This document shows, piece by piece, positions 25,115 to 36,817 of a DNA stretch of 64,000 nucleotides. This DNA comes from Dysidea avara. Taxonomy: Eukaryota > Porifera > Demospongiae > Dictyoceratida > Dysideidae. How positions within the stretch are numbered: the first letter of the stretch is position 1; every line of letters starts with the position of its first letter. The DNA is taken from NCBI RefSeq assembly GCF_963678975.1, contig NC_089276.1, positions 18,109,272 through 18,173,271 on the forward strand. The letters run 5' to 3'. The notes under the pieces are model-generated. The model searched no databases and was not told where the DNA came from. It was given only the letters and a program-made list of their open reading frames with translations. Made by a program: the position numbers and the translations under genes.

Positions 25115-27345
25115 CAGCCTTTCTAATCAGCATAAATCAGTATGTAGCTACACTACAAAGGAAACAAGTATGGTGACAAGCTGAATCAACTCAGTCTAAG
25201 CAGAATCTAAAGGAATTTTGTGCAGTGTGTGAGGAGCAAACAATCAGATACCTCGAGGAGGCTACATTGTGTGAACATTAATGATTCATTAACAGAGTAG
25301 TGGACTATTGCCAGATATCTCAGCCCGAGTAGTGAGTTGAATCCAGGATGGAGTCTATTTTACAGAATGGAATGCTTTCTGAATCAAAACTTGCAGCTTG
25401 GCTAGCCACTGTCATCGCTGAAATTGCATTTTATCAGTGGAGCCTCCAGAAAAATTGAATAGGATAATAATAAAATATTAATAGCTGTCTCATGCAGTGA
25501 TTGTTCTACTACCTGATATATCAAGCAGGTCTCTTCAATTCATTTATTGCATGACCAAGGCAAGTTTTGTTACTACAATACAGTAGCTGATTGGATGTCA
25601 GTTGTTTCTGCTGATCTTTACAAGATAAATAGTTTAGAAGACCATTCAATTTCTTCAGTTTCAGAGCATAATATCCACAGAGAAATTAACTAGAAAGTTA
25701 CTGGTGACAGGAAAAGGCTAGGTGATCATGACTTTATTCAGTCTACTAAACAGAATATGTGGTTGATTGAGTGAGGTATCACTTTCAAAATGTTCAGACG
25801 ACCAGCGATGGAGATGCATGGATTCATCGAATTTTTGTTGCGGTTGGAGACACCAAAAGCAAACTGACTATGTTTTATTAATATTCATTCACTTTCTTTA
25901 TATTTTCTCAATTTTGAGCCGGTATACAAATAATTAAATTTTTCTTAGTCAATAGAAATCCTAGGATGGGAGAGAAAATTTATCTTTGTTTACCTATACT
26001 GTACAACTTCAAAGGAAAATGAAGAAAACATAAAGACAAATCAATAAAATTAGTACAACTACAATAAGGTGAATTACAGATTTAAATACTTAGAGCCTTT
26101 TAGTTAATTATTGTTCCAAAGCAAAATTGTAGATGGAAAAAAAAGACTGGTGAGATCTTGGTTAATTAACGACAGTGGATGGAGATTAAAAGGGTGGTAA
26201 CTTCTTGAATATGTTGCAAAGTGGAGGTACAAATCAAAATGGGATATCAATTTCATTATGAAAACTTGGTATACATAAATAATCTAGCATTACTGTATTC
26301 ATTTGTTCTCCACTTAAATATGCTACTAGTGTCGGTACATTGGCAGTCTACCTTGAAATCTCAACTCTAGAGTAGATCCAACACAGAGCAGCCCGCACTG
26401 TAACAAATACATGTGATCCCACTGTAATTTCATGGACCAGCTGGACTGGGAATCGCTTGAAAACAGACGAACAGATTTAACCTGTTTTGTTTGAATTGAA
26501 GCATGTGAAATGTTACACTTAAGAAATTCTAGAATTCTTAGGTGGTATGTAATTAATGTGAGTGTTCCATTTCAGGTCTGACTAGATATATTGAAATTAC
26601 ACACACATCTTGGTCCAAATCACGTTTGCCTGGTGGCTATGGGCATGGTTTCACATGTATAGAAGGCTTATAATTAAGATTTGGTTGATCTTGGAGTTTT
26701 GGCATTTAGCCTGATTCAAGGCTAGCAGTCAGACACATCCTTGAATTTGTGCAACAGAAAAAATCAGCTCACTATTGAACACAGCATTAGTCCACTGCAC
26801 TGGCTGTTAATAATTCCATGCATACACTTCAGTGATGTTTGCAGAATATAGCCTCTTTGCGGTCTGCCAAAATATTTGTTCCTCACATACTGCACAGAAT
26901 TCTTCAAGTTTTAATTCAGCTGGTTCTTTCCTGTTACTAGTGTCTTCCTGCTTGCTTTGTACACTGATTTATGACTTGAAAAGCTGGCCCAGACTGTTTT
27001 TTAAAGTCAAAATAAGCAAAACAGCTCATAAAAAGTGCCCTTCTTGATATATCCATAGATGAAGCATGGATGAACATCACTAATACAGCTCATCCCACAA
27101 TTAATACTTCGTTACTAATGACAACGAACAAGAACCCACAATCGATCCTTTAATTCTTTTTATCTTATGTTTAATCACCCACTGGAGGTGCCACTGATAA
27201 CTTGTAAGGGCAGTTTCAGCAATGGTAAGTTGCAAGCTTCAATTTGAGAAAGCGTTCCGTTCCGTGGTTTAGTCCATCATTCCTTTCCATTCCGTGGTTT
27301 AGTCCATCATTCCTTTCCGTTCCGTAGAATAGACCCCACCTATCT
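25115..27345. mobile_element. Foldback element, family P copy 2
   Basis: The left arm (25125-25330) and inverted right arm (26780-27060) share the tacaaaggaaacaag, ttttgtgcagtgtgtgagg and cagtggacta blocks of copy 1. The interior is mostly the reverse complement of the copy 1 interior (25550-25760 against 7600-7800; 26160-26230 against 6890-6960). The exception is a block at 26345-26460, which lies in the same direction as 6725-6840. The right end carries the gttccgttccgt terminus, partly duplicated at 27250-27330. Confidence 0.7.
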
Positions 27346-27447
27346 TAACTATACACTGTAAAAATTTAGTAGTGAATTGCTCTGCCACAATACTCACTAC
27401 TTTTAAGTAGTGACGTTCACTATTTTTTGTAGTGAACGTCACTACTA

Positions 27448-27663
27448 TCAATGACTGGAATTCATTACCCCAATCTATTGTTGATTCTCCCTCTGTCAAT
27501 GATTTTAAAACACTGCTGGACAGACACTACAGTAATTGCTTATTTGATTTTGTATAGTAATTAGAATAGCTAAGTACATAATAATTATTAATTTTGTTTA
27601 TGGATGTACAGGCATAAGCCTTTATCCTTAAAATACAAATACAAATATATAAATACAAATACT
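27448..27663 (+). pseudogene. LINE 3' end: last RT residues, UTR and tail
   Basis: The frame NDWNSLPQSIVDSPSVNDF followed by KTLLDRHYSNCLFDFV and a stop is the C-terminus typical of the LINE RTs here. After it come a stem-loop acaggcataagcct and an aaatac/aaatat repeat tail. It is strongly 5'-truncated. Confidence 0.75.
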
Positions 27664-27746
27664 TGGTGGTCAATGTAGTGACGTTCACTACAAAATTAGT
27701 AATGAACGTCACTACACAAAAATAGTGAGTATTGTGGTAGACCTTA

Positions 27747-28056
27747 TGCACCTATCAATGTATTGCCCCACTACCCCCCCTCGGGCATATATGGGGCTAT
27801 AGTGGGGATTTGACACAGCCGAATGTCAAATTCCCCATAGTAGGGCAAACCTATCGTGTCAAATCCCCACCGTTGGCCCCAGTTGCAATGCGGGGTTTAC
27901 TCGGGATTTGACATCAGCGAAGGAAAAAATATTTGGGTGCTTACTGAACGATCGTCAAATGCCCCATAGTGGGGCAGCAGTTTCGTGTCAATTCCCCCTG
28001 TAAAGCCCCACTTACGCCCGAGGGGGGGGTGGTGGGGCAATACATTGATAGGTGCA
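27747..28056. mobile_element. MITE with TTA target duplication (PIF/Harbinger-like)
   Basis: The termini are tgcacctatcaatgtattgc and the exact inverted copy at 28037-28056, extended by C-rich subterminal repeats. TTA flanks both sides (27744-27746 and 28057-28059). The 3-bp TWA duplication points to PIF/Harbinger. It is noncoding, 310 bp. Confidence 0.75.
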
Positions 28057-28125
28057 TTAGTATAGTGACGTTCACTACATTTAGTAGTGACGTTCACTAG
28101 TTTATTTTTACTGTGTAACGGCCAC

Positions 28126-28168
28126 CATAGATAATATATACCTCTGTCCGGAGGTATATATTATCTAT
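28126..28168. mobile_element. 43-bp palindromic micro-element with 8-bp target duplication
   Basis: An almost perfect hairpin, atagataatatatacctc...gaggtatatattatctatg, lies between two copies of cggccacc (28118-28125 and 28169-28176). The related repeat copy at 35752 has a single ggccacc and no insert, which gives the empty site. The 8-bp duplication suggests mobilisation by a hAT-type transposase. Confidence 0.7.
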
Positions 28169-28400
28169 GCGGCCACCAGTAGCTGTGCCAGTACATCGTT
28201 GGTGTGGTAATGGCACAGTGATGTGTACACAGTATATGTATACAAAACATATATACAGGAGAGAACTATACATTATTGCAGTATTGTATGCAGCAATACA
28301 TTATAGGCAACATCAACACATAAAAATTATTAACCAATATACAGCACAGTATATCAACATCAACTAGAGCTAAATAAGATTTATTAGTGGTGTAGCAATG

Positions 28401-29171
28401 CAGGGGCGGATCTAGGGGGTGAGTTTTGGGGGCTGAAACCCCCCCTTCACTTTTAGGCTTTGCTTGTCAATATGCTGAGTATTATAATGAAATTTTGTCT
28501 TAGCATAATTATATGATGACTAATAATAGTGAATTTATGCTAAAGGTTATGTAACAAGAACCCGGATCAGCATTGGAGGTGTACAAGACCGAGATACTCT
28601 AATAGAGCAGTCACCTAACTACTCTAATAGAACATTCAGTGTAAGCATAAGTTGGTTCTGTTATGGAATTTTCCTGCACCTATACATACAATGAAGTGCA
28701 TTGGTCTGTTTAAAAGGCTTGTTCATTTACTTGTGTAGTTATTACCGGTACCAATACGCTTAATTCAGGTACACAATTTCCATTGAAAATGCTCTCAGAT
28801 TCAATCTCAAATTTCAAAATTTTCCAGTTTCAACATTATCTTGCACGCAATTGTGAGAGGGTGCATCATGTACTTGGTTGTCTGAACCTACCCAAACCTT
28901 TTCATTAGCAAATGCTGCAGAGAGCCATGCATATCTAAAGGCAGTATATAAAATATCTACAGGCAGAAATATGCATTTTATGTGGAAATGACTCCAAATT
29001 GCAGTATTTAGCATCTTTTTTTTTAAATTTCCTGGGGGGGGGGGGGGCATCCCCCCAGACCCCCTAGTTCCAGCATGCTTCACATGCTGGGAGGTGTGCT
29101 TTGCACACCTCCACCCAAGCGATTAGTACCTTGAGTTACCCCCCCTCTTATAAATCCTAGATCTGCCCCTG
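28401..29171. mobile_element. hAT-like non-autonomous element, 5-bp duplication caatg
   Basis: The termini are caggggcggatctaggg and inverted cctagatctgcccctg. The duplication caatg lies at 28396-28400 and 29172-29176. The empty site is seen at 42640-42652 (gtgtagcaatggcac). Two ACTCTAATAGA motifs lie at about 28590-28632. It is noncoding. Confidence 0.85.
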
Positions 29172-29254
29172 CAATGGCACAGTGATGGGTGACACAATGA
29201 TATGCATACACAACTTGCAGGAGATAGCTACACAATATTGTAGGAGTATGCAAG

Positions 29255-31491
29255 CCAGAATAACTACTTCAAATCAGCCTTTACCAAAGAAAACCTGACG
29301 CATATTCCTCCCATGGTCAACTCTGGAAGTTCATTACCATGTATTCCTAATATGTGACCTGATCTTGGAAAACCTACCTTTTTGGCACATGGGTCAATTT
29401 TCTGTTTTATACCTTAAATGAGGTACTAGGTACTCATCTATCTTGTGTTAAAATTTCAGCTTAATATCTTTAAGCATTCCTGAGATATCTGTCCTGTACA
29501 TTACAAACTAAGTTCTGTGGGTGATTAAGGGTGACAAATGGTGACAAATCACTTTGTTTACTAATAATTCCTTTCTTACCATCTAAAATACTTTAAGACA
29601 TTTCTGATAGTTTAATGAAGCATTCTTGGTACTTTTCTGCAATTAAATGCCATGTATCATTGTCTAAGACTAAGTTTTAGCCATTCCAGCACCTGAACAA
29701 ATCACCTAATTTGTAAGTTACTTGTTGTCCCACGCATGTGAAATTACTACATGGTCTGATATAATCATCCATATCGCCTAGGAAAAAGAAGCTATGGGTG
29801 TGAAACGTCACAGCAAGAAGGTTTAATAGTTGCTTTATCTAAATGTGCAAAAAATTATTAAAAAATATTGTTGAAATTTTCATTTGAGTTTTCCTAAAAA
29901 GTTAGCTTGTGCCCAAAAGGTAGGTTTTCCAAGATCCGGTCACATATTACATTTACAGTTTCTGGTATACAACATCTGCTGTCTACACTTGATACCAACA
30001 AAGCCAGTGGCCCGGACCATATATCTCCATATATATATATTAAAGCTGCAGAAGAAATATCACCAGTTTCACAAATCCTTTATTCTCAATCTCTTGACTC
30101 TGGATTTCTACCAACTGATTGGTTAGCTGCCAATGTATGTCCAATCCACAAAAAAGGAAGTCGTACAGCACCTTCAAATTACTGGCCTATTTCTCTAACC
30201 TCTGTCTGTTCTAAAGTAATGGAACACATAATATATCACACCATCATAGAACATCTCAACATCTTAATTATTAATCAACTTGGTTTTAGATCCCAACATT
30301 CTTGTGTAACACAGTTAATTGACTTGGTGGAGGACCTGTCCTTTGCTCTGGACCATCAGAGGCAAGTTGATGTTGATGTTATCCTGCTAGACTTTCCAAG
30401 GCATTTGACAGTGTCCCTCACCAAAGACTTCTCAAGAAACTTAAACACTATGGAATAAGCAACAACATCTATAATTCATAGAAACATGGCTTACTAGAAG
30501 ATCTCAATGTGTAGTCCTGAATGGTATTTCCTCACATCCAGTTCCAGTTCAATCTGGTGTACCACAGGGAACTGTAATTGGTACTTTAATGTTTCTTCTG
30601 TACATTAATGATATCTCCAAGAATATTCACTCGCAATTACGTCTTTTTGCTGATGACTGTCTTCTCTATAGAGTAATAAATACTGAACAGGATACCCTTC
30701 AACTACAACAGGACCTTGATCTATTATCCAATTGGGCAGAAACATGGCAACTGAAATTCAACATTAACAAATGTAACTATAATGCGATTTACTAGGCCTA
30801 CATCACCACTTACATTTAATTATCAACTCAACAATCAAGTCTTAACCACTGCAGATCAACATATTTATCTTGGTGTACTACTGGACAAGAAATTATCATG
30901 GTCACCACATATATCTCACACTGCAAGTAAAGCCACACGAACTCTAAACTTCTAAAACGTAATTAATTTAAGCACCTGCTCTACAGATGTAAAAGCTGCA
31001 GCTTACCTTTCAATGGTCCGTCCCTCAATGGAATATACAGCAGCAGTCTGGGATCCCCACCATACTGGAGATATAAACAAACCTTGGAGGAGGAACCACA
31101 GAGACAGTATAACCGGCATGCTAATGACGTTGAAATGGCCATCGCTTGAGAATCGTAGAAGACATTCACGTTTAATTCTGCTATTTCAGTTCGTAAACAA
31201 GTTGATACATATTCCTACACAGTATTTGCCAGTGCCATCCCCCTTAACAACTACCAGGGCTAACCACGATCAAAAGTTTATGCAACAGTATGCCAGAACG
31301 GACCGATATCTTTATTCATTTCTGCCAAGGACAATCCCTGACTGGAATAACTTGAATATTCAGAATTTAAGTAATTGTAATCTAGATTTTTTAAGGATTA
31401 TTTATCTAGTTAATCACATACATGACCTTTTTTTGTACATTAGCGTTATACCCTTGATGGGTTTTGCTAATCAATAAATAAATAAATAAAT
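29255..31491 (+). pseudogene. LINE-a: reverse transcriptase remnant with (TAAA)n tail
   Basis: The RT region reads KASGPDHISPYIYIKAAEEI, IHKKGSRTAPSNYWPISLT, LGFRSQHSCVTQLIDLVEDL, then a frameshift at about 30395 (otherwise DFSKAFDSVPHQRLL), GTVIGTLMFLLYINDIS, the catalytic FADD box at about 30645, LSNWAETWQLKFNINKC and YLGVLLDKKLSWSPHIS. The C-terminus is SMEYTAAVWDPHHTGDINK and FLPRTIPDWNNLN. It is of the CR1/jockey-group style with APE-type relatives nearby. It is broken by several stops and frameshifts, by a deletion at about 31080, and by the MITE 29353-29944. The tail is an (aata)n run at 31472-31491. Confidence 0.85.
29353..29944. mobile_element. TA-flanked TIR element, TGTGACC family member 1
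   Basis: The termini are tgtgacctgatcttggaaaa and inverted ttttccaagatccggtcaca, extending to about 40 bp. TA flanks each side. It sits in LINE-a: excision with one TA gives a continuous frame (..IPNITFTVSGIQ..), which supports the boundaries. The interior is noncoding, about 590 bp. The TA duplication suggests Tc1/mariner. Confidence 0.8.
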
Positions 31492-31495
31492 CCAA

Positions 31496-31960
31496 CAACG
31501 TTGAAACCGGGACACTACTGCTGACCCGGATGACCCACTGACCCGTATTTGACCCGGATGTGACCCGGATTAATAGGCGTGCGATAAGAGCTATGTTTTG
31601 GCTAGTCTCGAGCGAACGAGACTACGTTTTGAGCGTTCGATTCGTGTTGAGTAAATATTGCAACTTCAGCCTAGCTGTAGGTTGAAGACCAAAAAAAAAA
31701 AAAGTCATCACCTACTGACAATAGCTACCCCTCACATAGATACCCTCAGTTTCGTGCTACATACTGCACTTACTAATAAATGGGCGTGCCTGAGCGTATG
31801 TTGGTAACGCGATAAATGGGCGTAGCTCACGAAAGAGCTACGCGATAGCGTTTGTAAGTTTCCACGTCGTCAAACGAACAATTTCGTTTCTCACGTGATC
31901 CAATCCGGGTGAGACCCGGAGAAAATGTGACCCGGTTGACCCGACCCGGTTTCAACGCTG
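31496..31960. mobile_element. TIR element with CCCGG-rich ends (family E)
   Basis: The termini are caacgttgaaaccggg and inverted cccggtttcaacgctg. Flanks are aaatccaa and atatccaa, an 8-bp duplication with one mismatch. Many gacccgg repeats lie at both ends. A truncated inverted copy lies at 58200-58535. It is noncoding and hAT-like by duplication length. Confidence 0.6.
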
Positions 31961-32140
31961 ATATCCAACATTTGGAAAAGGTACAACGCAGAGCTACAAG
32001 ATGGGCACTCAATGATTATGGACGTTATAATTCAGTTACATCTATGTTGAAATTAGGTTAGGTAATCCTAAGGCTGCAGCACATGTTGCTGCAGACCTTC
32101 AGTGCTGGTCACTGTAAAGCATTAATACAATAAATACTTT

Positions 32141-32404
32141 AGGATTAAGGAAGAAAATCCATCCCTCCTGGAGGAGACTGAGTGTGGCCCCGACTATACA
32201 TTGGGTGACCTGCAGTTCGATTCCTGGGGTTGGAGGGATTTTTTCCTTACTTTGGCCCCTTTTCTGTTACACCTTTTCAGCTATAAGTCACTAAGTCTAA
32301 GTCCTTGAAATTAGGTTAGGTAATCCTAAGGCTGCAGCACATGTTGCTGCAGACCTTCAGTGCTGGTCACTGTAAAGCATTAATACAATACAATAATACA
32401 ATGT
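32141..32404 (+). repeat. tRNA-derived SINE inside LINE-b
   Basis: The head 32161-32239 looks tRNA-like: atccctcc pairs with ggagggat as an acceptor stem, there is a B-box gttcgattcc at about 32215, and T6 follows directly (a pol III terminator). The body and tail contain gctgcagaccttcagtgctg and end aatacaatacaataata. A body-and-tail fragment repeats at 32047-32134, and a shorter one at 2156-2210. Confidence 0.55.
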
Positions 32405-32720
32405 TGGAACATTTAGGATGGGACACTCAAAAGACGCATGATTACAAGACTACAAACACTATTTAAAATATTACACAATGACTATGCACTTGAAATTCCA
32501 CATCACTATCTCCACCAAACACGAACACCAGACAGTATCACTCCCAACACTTCATTATTCCAAATTCATCTACTGTAACGTATCAACAGAGCTTCTACTC
32601 AAAAACAATTAATGAATGGAACAACTTACCCACTGCAATAATTGATTATGATGATTTGAACTTATTTACTAATAACTTACAAACATTACTATAGACTCTT
32701 AAATCATTGTAGCTAGCTAA

Positions 32721-33080
32721 GGCCACTCCAAATAAATTCTCTGTTTCCCGTCCTGGACTCAAGCATATTTGTATGCGGGAGGGCGGTCCATTTCCATTAT
32801 TTCATTATAAGATTGACAGCTTTTCAAGCCATTAATTGCCTGGCACAACCATAAAAAGCTGCATAAAAGCATACTTAACCTTTTCAAGTTACAAAACTAG
32901 TGTAAACGTGAAGTTTGTGCCAACTCGAAGACACTGTTTCAAGATGGCTTTTACTGAGCCTCTCAGTATGCAAGAATAACCGGAAAATAATGGAAGAATA
33001 CGGAATAATGGAATATTTAGAGCTGACAGTATCTAGGTGCGGGCGGTGGACGGGAAACAGAGAATTTATTTGGAGTGGTC
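32721..33080. mobile_element. MITE with TAA target duplication (PIF/Harbinger-like)
   Basis: The terminal repeats are about 32 bp: ggccactccaaataaattct at the left, inverted agaatttatttggagtggtc at the right. TAA flanks both (32718-32720 and 33081-33083). An end of an older copy lies at about 10650-10757, also followed by TAA. It is noncoding, 360 bp. Confidence 0.8.
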
Positions 33081-33380
33081 TAATACTAGTAAATTTTTGT
33101 AAATTCTTTTTTTCCTGGGAACATCAGCAGAGCTGCCTGCCCAGTAATAGTAAATAAATAAATAAGCCACATGAATCAGATAAAGGAAGACAGCCAAGCC
33201 AGCCAGAGCCTAGTAGCTAAGCCAGGTGACAGCAAAAAAGATCAAGCATGTATTGAACTGATTGCCTGACACCAGCACAAAGGAAGTTCGCCATGCCAGC
33301 TGCACAAGACAAGATTGTTTACTTGTATTTTATATGTAACTGTATTGTAAAGAGTGTGGCATTTGTTTTAATGCTTTCTT

Positions 33381-34119
33381 GTGTGCCTAATTCCGGACAG
33401 TTCCTAACTCCGGACACTTCCAATGTTTGGCGTCATATCTCCAAAACTATCTACAGCATTTACTTGAACGTTTAGGTGATTAATGCTTCATATACAATGA
33501 TGCTGTGATCCTAAAATCAGCTTAAACATCGTGCTGATTATTTATTGCCGTGTGTGGCAAAATTATCAAAAATTATTCGATAATCGCTGCTTATCCCCAA
33601 ACTCAAAGAGCTATCTGGCTGATTTTAATACAGTGCAGAGGGACAACTATAACTTACCGCTGTACCAAGTTTCGTTTGCAAACAATCAGCCAAACACTTG
33701 CTATGGACGATTTTGTAAGAGCCAGTCTCATTGAAGCTGCATAAATATTTTCGTAAATACACCTATAAATTTGAAATACCCATAAATCAGCAACGAAAGG
33801 TACTATGACTCTTAAAATCGAGTATGAGGTGGGAAATAGATGCAAGTTTAACGTGGTGGTGTTTAAAATTCAAAATCAACTTCGTAAGTGTTGTATCAGG
33901 CATGATAAAAAGCATCCGGAGTTAGGAGCATGCGCGAAATTTACACATAGTTGAATGTTGGAGCGCACAGCTCCTCGACGGATGGAGATATTTTGATGAA
34001 ACTTGCAGGACTGATGCACCATAGGATAGGCTTTATAACCATATTTTAAGGATTAAGTGATTCGCTTGCATGGCGGAGATAGAGCACCCAAAGCAAAAAC
34101 TGTCCGGAGTTAGGCGCAC
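33381..34119. mobile_element. TIR element with CCGGA-containing ends
   Basis: The termini gtgtgcctaattccggacag and inverted ctgtccggagttaggcgcac match at about 18 of 20 positions. It interrupts repeat H: copy 2 runs through this point at 42920-42945 without it. The target duplication is not clear. It is noncoding. Confidence 0.65.
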
Positions 34120-34149
34120 TTACCTTATTGTTTAATTACATACACTGTA

Positions 34150-35267
34150 TGTGACCAGATTTGCAAAAAAGTACATTTACCAGTGTTTATTCTAGGATTT
34201 CTTGTTTGGGGGGAATCAGGAATTTGGGGGGTGACCAGGAGAAAGCCTACATATAGTTGTCCAAGTTTACAATTACGTAAAAAGTTGAAATAGTAAACTG
34301 GTTAGTCATTTAAGACTGTACGGGGTGTTGATTTTGATTTTAGTGTGATTGGGTGCAGTCCTACTGTTGGTAGAGCTTGATGCATGAGTGTAGTAGTGAT
34401 GACATAATGATGTAATATTTTTAGGACAACCATGTACACTTCATGTACGCAATTATTCTATTAGTAGTGCACTACATTTGTTGAATCTGTTGAATAAAAG
34501 AATTGTGTGAGATTATCTATTGACCATTATTGTATGATACCACCAAGTTAAAAGATCTGCATGGGTGGATGTCTTCCAAGAAATTTAATTAAGTTATATT
34601 TGAAATGAATATTAGGTTATGGAAACTTTTTAAAATCAGATTAAATCAATGGGTATATTTGCTGGCTATGCATGCCAGGGGACACACATTTTGACAGTTA
34701 AGCATGCTATTTAGAAAAAAAACCCAAGAAACTTGGGCTCTCAGGTGTTGAATAGCCATCATGTCTGTAGGAACTTTTGTTGGTTACTAGGAGATTTTTT
34801 AGAAATTAAATGATCTGATACTAAATCTGAGAGCATTTTAAGGTTGCATTCGCAATTTTTAACCTGGGAAAATTTTACATATTAAAACACTCTGAGATTG
34901 AATCTGAGGGGATTTAGATAAATTTTGGGTGTCATTTAAAAAACAAGCTCAACCTTAAGTGTCACTCACAATTTTAGGGGGTGAGTCTGAGATTTTAGGG
35001 GGGAAGTTCCCCCCTAACAGACCTGGAATAAACACTGCCTTTTCCACACATTTTACATACCAGCAAATAAAATGATGTAACACTTGCCTCCTTATATACT
35101 GATTAACATATCTTAATATCAAACTGTAGCCAGATACTTTAGCTGCATTCATGGAAAATTTGATTGAATTATATCCAATGATAAAGTTACAAAGCTTGAA
35201 AGTTTAAAAAATGGGTCAAATTTTGTGTGTGAAAAAGGTACTGTACCTTTTTGCAAATCCGGTCACA
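34150..35267. mobile_element. TA-flanked TIR element, TGTGACC family member 2
   Basis: The termini are tgtgaccagatttgcaaaaa and inverted ttttgcaaatccggtcaca, with TA on both sides (34148-34149 and 35268-35269). Repeat H copy 2 lacks it. It contains a nested TIR element (34181-35037). Confidence 0.7.
34181..35037. mobile_element. Nested TIR element in TGTGACC member 2
   Basis: The termini are cagtgtttattctagg and inverted cctggaataaacactg. Subterminal G-runs (ggggggaatcagg and ggggggaagttcccccc) resemble those of the hAT-like elements here. No clean target duplication was found and it is noncoding. Confidence 0.55.
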
Positions 35268-35589
35268 TATTCAGTTTATGTGAATGAATCCACGGCAGCT
35301 GGCATGGAGACTTGAGGCATTACAAACATAAAAACTTACTTGTAATCTTCTTGTTTACATGTAAAATGGCCTCTGGCTCTCCTGCAGTCACTCCACGGAC
35401 ATTCGCTAATCTCCTTCGCACAATCTGTAATTAAGCAAGGGTGTGGTATTGGGCGTTATATAGAATTACACGTATGGTCAAGTCATCAGCACGAACACGC
35501 ACAACGATTATACGCTTGTGCCTTCATTCATAGGCGAATCTATCCCTGGTTAGTTCATGTCTCTACACCTCGTAGTTTTCGAGAACATA

Positions 35590-35752
35590 ATTTATTTATT
35601 TACTTATCTAGGACCGCGTCACATACAACCAAGTACATACACCAACGTGACAGCCCCCTGGTAAGGCTATTAGGTGGTGAAGGCACGATCCCCAAATCAA
35701 CTCAATATGTCACAGTAGTGACAGATAAAACACAATAGTGACATCGTAACTA
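35590..35752 (-). repeat. Retroposon 3' end with A/T-rich tail, second copy
   Basis: It is closely similar to 18182-18345 (ggaccgcgtc, acatacaaccaagtacatac, tcaactcaatatgtcacag). On the minus strand it ends gcggtcctag followed by a taaata-type tail. It lies between the two H copies. Confidence 0.65.
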
Positions 35753-35963
35753 AAGGCCACCAGTAGCTAAGTGCCAGTACATCATTGGTGTGGTAATGGC
35801 ACAGTGATGTGTACACAGTATATGCAATTATGTATACAAAACATACAGGAGAGAACTATACATTATTGCAGTATTGTATGCAGCAATACATTATAGGCAA
35901 CATCAACAGATAAAAATTATTAGCCAATATACAGTAAAGTATCAACATCAACTAGAGCTAAAT

Positions 35964-36817
35964 ATTTATTTATTTATTTATTTGTAATGTACAGGACTCA
36001 GAATTGAGTATATGGTACATGTAAACATGCAAGTAATTAGTTAAATAAGTAATTTTCTAAAAGTGTTTTGAATTTGTCCAAGTCTGGTGATGTAACAATA
36101 TGTTCTGGGAGGGTGTTCCAAAGTCGGATGGTAGAGGGAAAGAAGGAGTGTAGGTACATGTTAGTTCTGGCTGCCAGGTGTATGAATCTCACACTGTGAC
36201 CACGGGTGGTTGTAGATGATTGAATAAGATGGTCATGTGGTACTGATATAAGATTATCGATAATTTTATAAAACATATGTAACTTGGCTTGATTTCTTCT
36301 GAGCTCTAAAGTTGGCCAGTTCAGATGGTTTAGCATTAATGTTACACTAGCTGTTCGGTTGAAGTTGTTATGCACAAACCTCGCTGAGCGACGTTGGACC
36401 ATTTCAATTCTATTTGTATCTCCAACTAGATGTGGAGACCAGACAGTTGAAGCATACTCAAGTGTAGGGAGGATGTAAGTAGTGTAGCTAGCTGACTTGA
36501 CAGATGGTGGGCACTGATTTAAGTTTCTTTGCAAGAAGGCTCTAGTTGAATTGGCTTTGTTGGTTATCTTGTTAATGTGTTCAGACCATGAGAGATTGTT
36601 GGTAATAGTAACACCGAGGTATTTTGCACTGTTGCTTTGTTCAATAACTGAGTCACAGATTGAATATCTTGATGGTAGCGAATGTGTCTTATGGCTGATA
36701 GTTAAATGTATACATTTGGAAGGATTAAAACTCATTAGCCATTTCTTTGCCCATTCAGATAAGATGTCCAAGTCTCTTTGTAACATTGCTATGTCTTCAG
36801 GTGTGTGAATAATTCTA
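35964..36817 (-). pseudogene. LINE-c: RT C-terminal part, 3' UTR and (TAAA)n tail
   Basis: The frame, continuous from 36816 to the stop at about 36034, reads RIIHTPEDIAMLQRDLDILS, EWAKKWLMSFNPSKC, AKYLGVTITNNLSWSEHINK, LPTLEYASTVWSPHLVGDTN, RIEMVQRRSARFVHNNF and LHSFFPSTIRLWNTLPEHIV. It is the thumb and C-terminal region of the RT. A short 3' UTR ends in (aaat)n at 35964-35985, which joins repeat H. The frame is well preserved and is cut only by the Helitron-like element B. The other half lies at 40305 onwards. Confidence 0.85.

Larger units (their letters stand above)
27352..28116. mobile_element. TIR element with gtgacgttcac repeats, host of nested insertions
   Basis: The ends are tacactgtaaaaat and inverted atttttactgtgta. 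Palindromic gtagtgaacgtcactac units occur near both ends and in the middle (27402-27445, 27670-27718, 28065-28100). A LINE 3' end (27448-27663) and a 310-bp MITE (27747-28056) are inserted in it. Confidence 0.6.
31969..33163 (+). pseudogene. LINE-b: RT C-terminal remnant and 3' UTR
   Basis: 31971-32050 reads HLEKVQRRATRWALNDYGRY and NSVTSML. After the SINE insertion the frame resumes: LEHLGWDTLKRRMITRLQTL, HHYLHQTRTPDS, and FYSKTINEWNNLPTAIIDYD to a stop near 32694. The 3' UTR contains the MITE 32721-33080 and ends in (taaa)n at about 33149-33163. The boundary with repeat H shows aagccac next to the interrupted aagccag, a likely target duplication. Confidence 0.75.
28117..35589. repeat. Repeat unit H, copy 1 (fragmented by insertions)
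   Basis: Pieces at 28117-28125, 28169-28400, 29172-29254, 33164-33380, 34120-34149 and 35268-35589 align in order with copy 2 (35753-35963, 42630-43067, 43400-43603). Shared landmarks are ccaccagtagctg, gagagaactatacattattg, agtatgcaagccag, gataaaggaagacagccaag and gacattcgctaatc. The intervening sequences are mobile elements, each listed separately. The unit is about 1.1 kb and has no conserved frame. It may itself be an old element. Confidence 0.75.

Noticed and set aside
32047..32394. 88-bp target-site duplication around the tRNA-like SINE
   Set aside because: Far too long for a target duplication; better explained as two SINE body/tail copies.
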